Positions 61,498 to 64,000 of a DNA stretch of 64,000 nucleotides are shown one piece after another; the stretch's first letter is position 1; every line of letters begins with the position of its first letter. Origin of the DNA: Neptunicoccus cionae (GTDB lineage: Bacteria > Pseudomonadota > Alphaproteobacteria > Rhodobacterales > Rhodobacteraceae); contig NZ_BMKA01000002.1 in NCBI RefSeq assembly GCF_014643735.1, positions 806,001-870,000 on the forward strand, in the 5' to 3' direction. Made by a program: the position numbers and the translations under genes. The notes under the pieces were generated by a model. That model ran no database searches, was not told the origin of the DNA, and saw only the letters and a program-made list of their open reading frames with translations.

Positions 61498-64000
61498 ACC
61501 CACCTCCCAACCCCGCGTGTTTGCGGTTCCAATCGGTTGTGATTTTTCACGCAGCTTCATCGCCGGACTACAGGCGCGGCTAGCGGGACATGGGCCAGAG
61601 GTGCTGGGCCGGACAGAGATTTTCGTGAACACCCAGCGCATGGCGCGGCGCTTGAAAGAGCTTCTGACTGAAGATGGCGCGCTGCTGTTGCCTAAAATCC
61701 GCGTGCTGACAGATATTGCCAATCACCCGGATTTGCCCGTCGTCCTGCCCGAACCTGTTTCCAAACTGCGCCGCCAACTGACACTGGCGCAACTGGTGGG
61801 CCGGTTGCTGGCAGCGGACGGGTCTATTGCACCGCAGTCGGCGAAATTCGATCTGGCGCAATCCCTTGCTGCTGTTTTGGACGAAATGCAGGGCGAAGGC
61901 GTGCCGATGTCAGCGCTGGCGGAAATATCGGTGGAGGATCAATCCGGTCACTGGCAACGCTCGCTCGATTTTCTGAACATCCTCGCACAGCACTGGGATA
62001 GTGATAATCCCACCGACCCGCAGGACCGCCAACGGGCAGCGGCGCTTGCGTTTACTGCGAAATGGGCCGACACCCCGCCGGAGCATCCTGTCATTGCCAT
62101 CGGCTCTACCGGATCGCGCGCAGAGACCGCACTGTTTATGCGCGCCGTTGCTGCCTTGCCCCAAGGGGCTGTGGTTTTGCCCGGCCTTGATCGTGCGCTG
62201 AGTGTGGAAAACTGGGATGCGCTCGGCGGGGAGTTCGTGTCTCTTGATAACCCGCAATCCGCGCTGGCTTATTTTTGCAGACAGGCAGGGGTTGCGCTGG
62301 AAGATATTGCCGACTGGTCGGATCACACGCCCGCCAATCCGGAACGCAATGCGCTGGTGTCGCTGGCGTTGCGCCCCGCCCCCTTCACCGATCAATGGCT
62401 GGACGAGGGACCAAAGCTGCTGCCCGCATTGGATAAAGCGATCGAAGGTTGGACACTGATAGAGGCGGAAACCCCCAAAGAAGAGTCGATGGCACTGGCG
62501 CTGCGTCTGCGCGCCGCGCTGGAACAGGGCAAACGCGCTGTGCTGATCACACCAGACCGGACCCTGACCCGCCGTGTCAGTGCCGTATTGCAACGCTGGA
62601 ATATTCTGCCCGATGACAGTGCGGGGCGACCTTTGCACCTGACTCCTCCGGGTATATTTCTGCGTTTGGTGGCCAACTGCATGGGGCAACGGCTAACGCC
62701 GTTGGACCTGATCGCGCTGCTGAAACATCCGCTGACGGATAGCGGCGTTCGGGAAGGGGACAGCCGCCGTTTCGCCCGCGAATATGAAAAGCAAAAACTG
62801 CGCGGCGGTGCGCCTTTCATAGATTTTGATGGCCTGCGCGACTGGGCCGATAAGGACACGAAAAACCCCGCCCGTCGCGTTTGGGCGGACTGGATCGTGC
62901 GCTGCCTTGCGCCGCTGGAAACTATGGCAGAGGGTGATCTGCCTGCGATGTTGGAACTGCATCTTGCAACAGCCGAAGCCTTGGCCGCCGGACCATCCCA
63001 AGAAAGCGAACACGAACTGTGGAAGATGGAAACCGGCGAGAAAGCCACGCAGGTTTTCAACACGTTAGCTAAGGATGCTGATGCCGCCGGACCGCTGAGC
63101 ATTGCGGATTACCGCGCACTTTTTTCCAACGTTCTAGGCTCTGAAACCGCGCGGGAGGCTCGTGCCTCCCACCCAATGGTGGCGATCTGGGGCACGCTTG
63201 AAGCCCGCGTTGAAACGGCCGATCTGGTGATCCTTGGCGGTATGAATGATCCGGTCTGGCCCGGCGTAGAAAGCCCTGATCCGTGGTTGAACCGTGCCAT
63301 GCGCAAGCAGATCGGACTGCCGCCGCCTGAACGGCTGATTGGCCTGTCCGCCCATGACTTCCAACAGGGCTGCGGTGCGGCCGAACTGGTGCTGAGCCAC
63401 TCCTTGCGGGACGGGGATGCGCCGACCGTGGCCTCCCGTTGGATCGTGCGGATTTTAAACCTGATGAACGGTTTGGGGGATACTGGCAAAGCTGCTGTTA
63501 AGACCCTGACGGAGAACGGTCAGCACTGGATTGATCTCGCCCGCCAGATGGACCGCCCCGCCACAACGGTCCCCCCCGCGCCGCGTCCGGCCCCGATGCC
63601 GCCCGCAGGCAAGCGATTGAAACAACTGTCAGTGACACAGGTAGAACGGCTGATCCGCGATCCTTATGCGGTTTATGCCCAGAAGATTCTGCAACTCAAA
63701 CGGCTGGACCCGCTGGGACGTGAACCGGATGCCTTGATCCGTGGGATCGCGCTTCATAAAGTGGTTGAAGTGTTCGTCCACCGCTACCCCGACAGCCTGC
63801 CCGATGACGCCCGTAAAGCGCTTCTTGATGTGGCCGAAGAGGTGTTACGTGACAAAGTGCCATGGCCCGCGATGCAACGGATATGGCTGGCACGACTGGC
63901 GCGAATTTCCGGCTGGTTCGTCGCACAGGAGGCCGAACGGCGTCTGCGGGGCGGGTCCACTGCGCAGGAAATAGAAGGCGCGCGCGAGATCGAATCTCTC
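61490..64000 (+). CDS. addB: AddB double-strand break repair nuclease subunit (partial, runs off window)
   Basis: The ATG at 61490 (MFEPTSQP) overlaps the murU stop by 8 nt and the frame stays open for 837 codons to the window end. The product matches the alphaproteobacterial AddB: an N-terminal helicase-like half without a clear Walker A motif (FAVPIGCDFSRSFIAG), the superfamily-1-like VILGGMNDPVWPG near residue 580, and the start of a RecB-type PD-(D/E)XK nuclease domain (LIRGIALHKVVEVFV near residue 755). AddAB processes double-strand ends for RecA loading; addA is expected just after the window. Confidence 0.93.
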   Translation, partial: MFEPTSQPRVFAVPIGCDFSRSFIAGLQARLAGHGPEVLGRTEIFVNTQRMARRLKELLTEDGALLLPKIRVLTDIANHPDLPVVLPEPVSKLRRQLTLAQLVGRLLAADGSIAPQSAKFDLAQSLAAVLDEMQGEGVPMSALAEISVEDQSGHWQRSLDFLNILAQHWDSDNPTDPQDRQRAAALAFTAKWADTPPEHPVIAIGSTGSRAETALFMRAVAALPQGAVVLPGLDRALSVENWDALGGEFVSLDNPQSALAYFCRQAGVALEDIADWSDHTPANPERNALVSLALRPAPFTDQWLDEGPKLLPALDKAIEGWTLIEAETPKEESMALALRLRAALEQGKRAVLITPDRTLTRRVSAVLQRWNILPDDSAGRPLHLTPPGIFLRLVANCMGQRLTPLDLIALLKHPLTDSGVREGDSRRFAREYEKQKLRGGAPFIDFDGLRDWADKDTKNPARRVWADWIVRCLAPLETMAEGDLPAMLELHLATAEALAAGPSQESEHELWKMETGEKATQVFNTLAKDADAAGPLSIADYRALFSNVLGSETAREARASHPMVAIWGTLEARVETADLVILGGMNDPVWPGVESPDPWLNRAMRKQIGLPPPERLIGLSAHDFQQGCGAAELVLSHSLRDGDAPTVASRWIVRILNLMNGLGDTGKAAVKTLTENGQHWIDLARQMDRPATTVPPAPRPAPMPPAGKRLKQLSVTQVERLIRDPYAVYAQKILQLKRLDPLGREPDALIRGIALHKVVEVFVHRYPDSLPDDARKALLDVAEEVLRDKVPWPAMQRIWLARLARISGWFVAQEAERRLRGGSTAQEIEGAREIESL

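Noticed and set aside
1-64000. Mobile elements, CRISPR arrays, tRNA or rRNA genes
   Set aside because: No transposase or integrase frames, no regularly spaced repeats and no tRNA-like cloverleaf in the intergenic gaps, all of which are under 300 bp.

Overview
The window looks like a core chromosomal segment of a marine alphaproteobacterium of the Roseobacter/Rhodobacteraceae group. The evidence is gene content and order: a divergent regA/regB pair, petP-petR next to ilvE, a dxs-ispA-xseB block, hemD-Mic60-HemY, an amgK/murU/addB cluster, and Rhodobacterales-type short operons with ATGA, GTGA and TTGA stop/start overlaps. The DNA is moderately GC-rich and densely coding. I see no tRNA, rRNA, CRISPR array, prophage or insertion sequence, and no stretch above 300 bp without a gene.

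Layout. 1-9.4 kb: dapD and a PLP-dependent dehydratase (minus), a LOG-family protein, mepA and an MFS transporter, yggT, exported MsrA, a sulfotransferase-like protein, argG and an alpha/beta hydrolase. 9.4-16.7 kb: an Hpt protein divergent from a response-regulator/PP2C phosphatase, a Nudix protein, the overlapping run hslO - CoA-type Nudix - CCA transferase, an RNA methyltransferase, and a BacNav-type sodium channel. 16.7-22.2 kb: isoprenoid genes dxs-ispA-xseB, a decayed histone-deacetylase-family remnant, petR-petP, and divergent ilvE. 22.3-28.2 kb: rsfS-rlmH-gpmI-envC-like-ctpA-rppH-exported protein. 28.4-33.2 kb: a C-terminally short dnaE2 facing a leucine-rich-repeat protein and a predicted outer-membrane barrel.

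33.3-43.4 kb: glutathione-dependent formaldehyde dehydrogenase translationally coupled to an NYN/LOTUS protein and a nitroreductase, then an AEC transporter, an orphan DUF4157 protein, and the run fghA-sthA-yaiI-ocd-selO-hydrolase. 43.3-49.8 kb: the minus-strand hemD-Mic60-HemY run, divergent from tsaD-gpsA-EVE. 49.8-55.8 kb: extensin-like, DUF2853, ahcY, small proteins, an HD hydrolase, a LysR regulator and cdd. 55.8-64 kb: regA/regB, a PAS protein, tsaE, amgK, murU, and addB running off the end.

Most of the window is housekeeping. The observations most worth a second look are: a RegB redox kinase with no cysteine at all and no senC beside it; a histone-deacetylase remnant left between petR and xseB; a dnaE2 that stops before the OB-fold and has no imuAB partner; the LRR/outer-membrane pair facing it; and the orphan HELTH-motif DUF4157 protein. 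I did not find a clear multi-gene system that I could call new.
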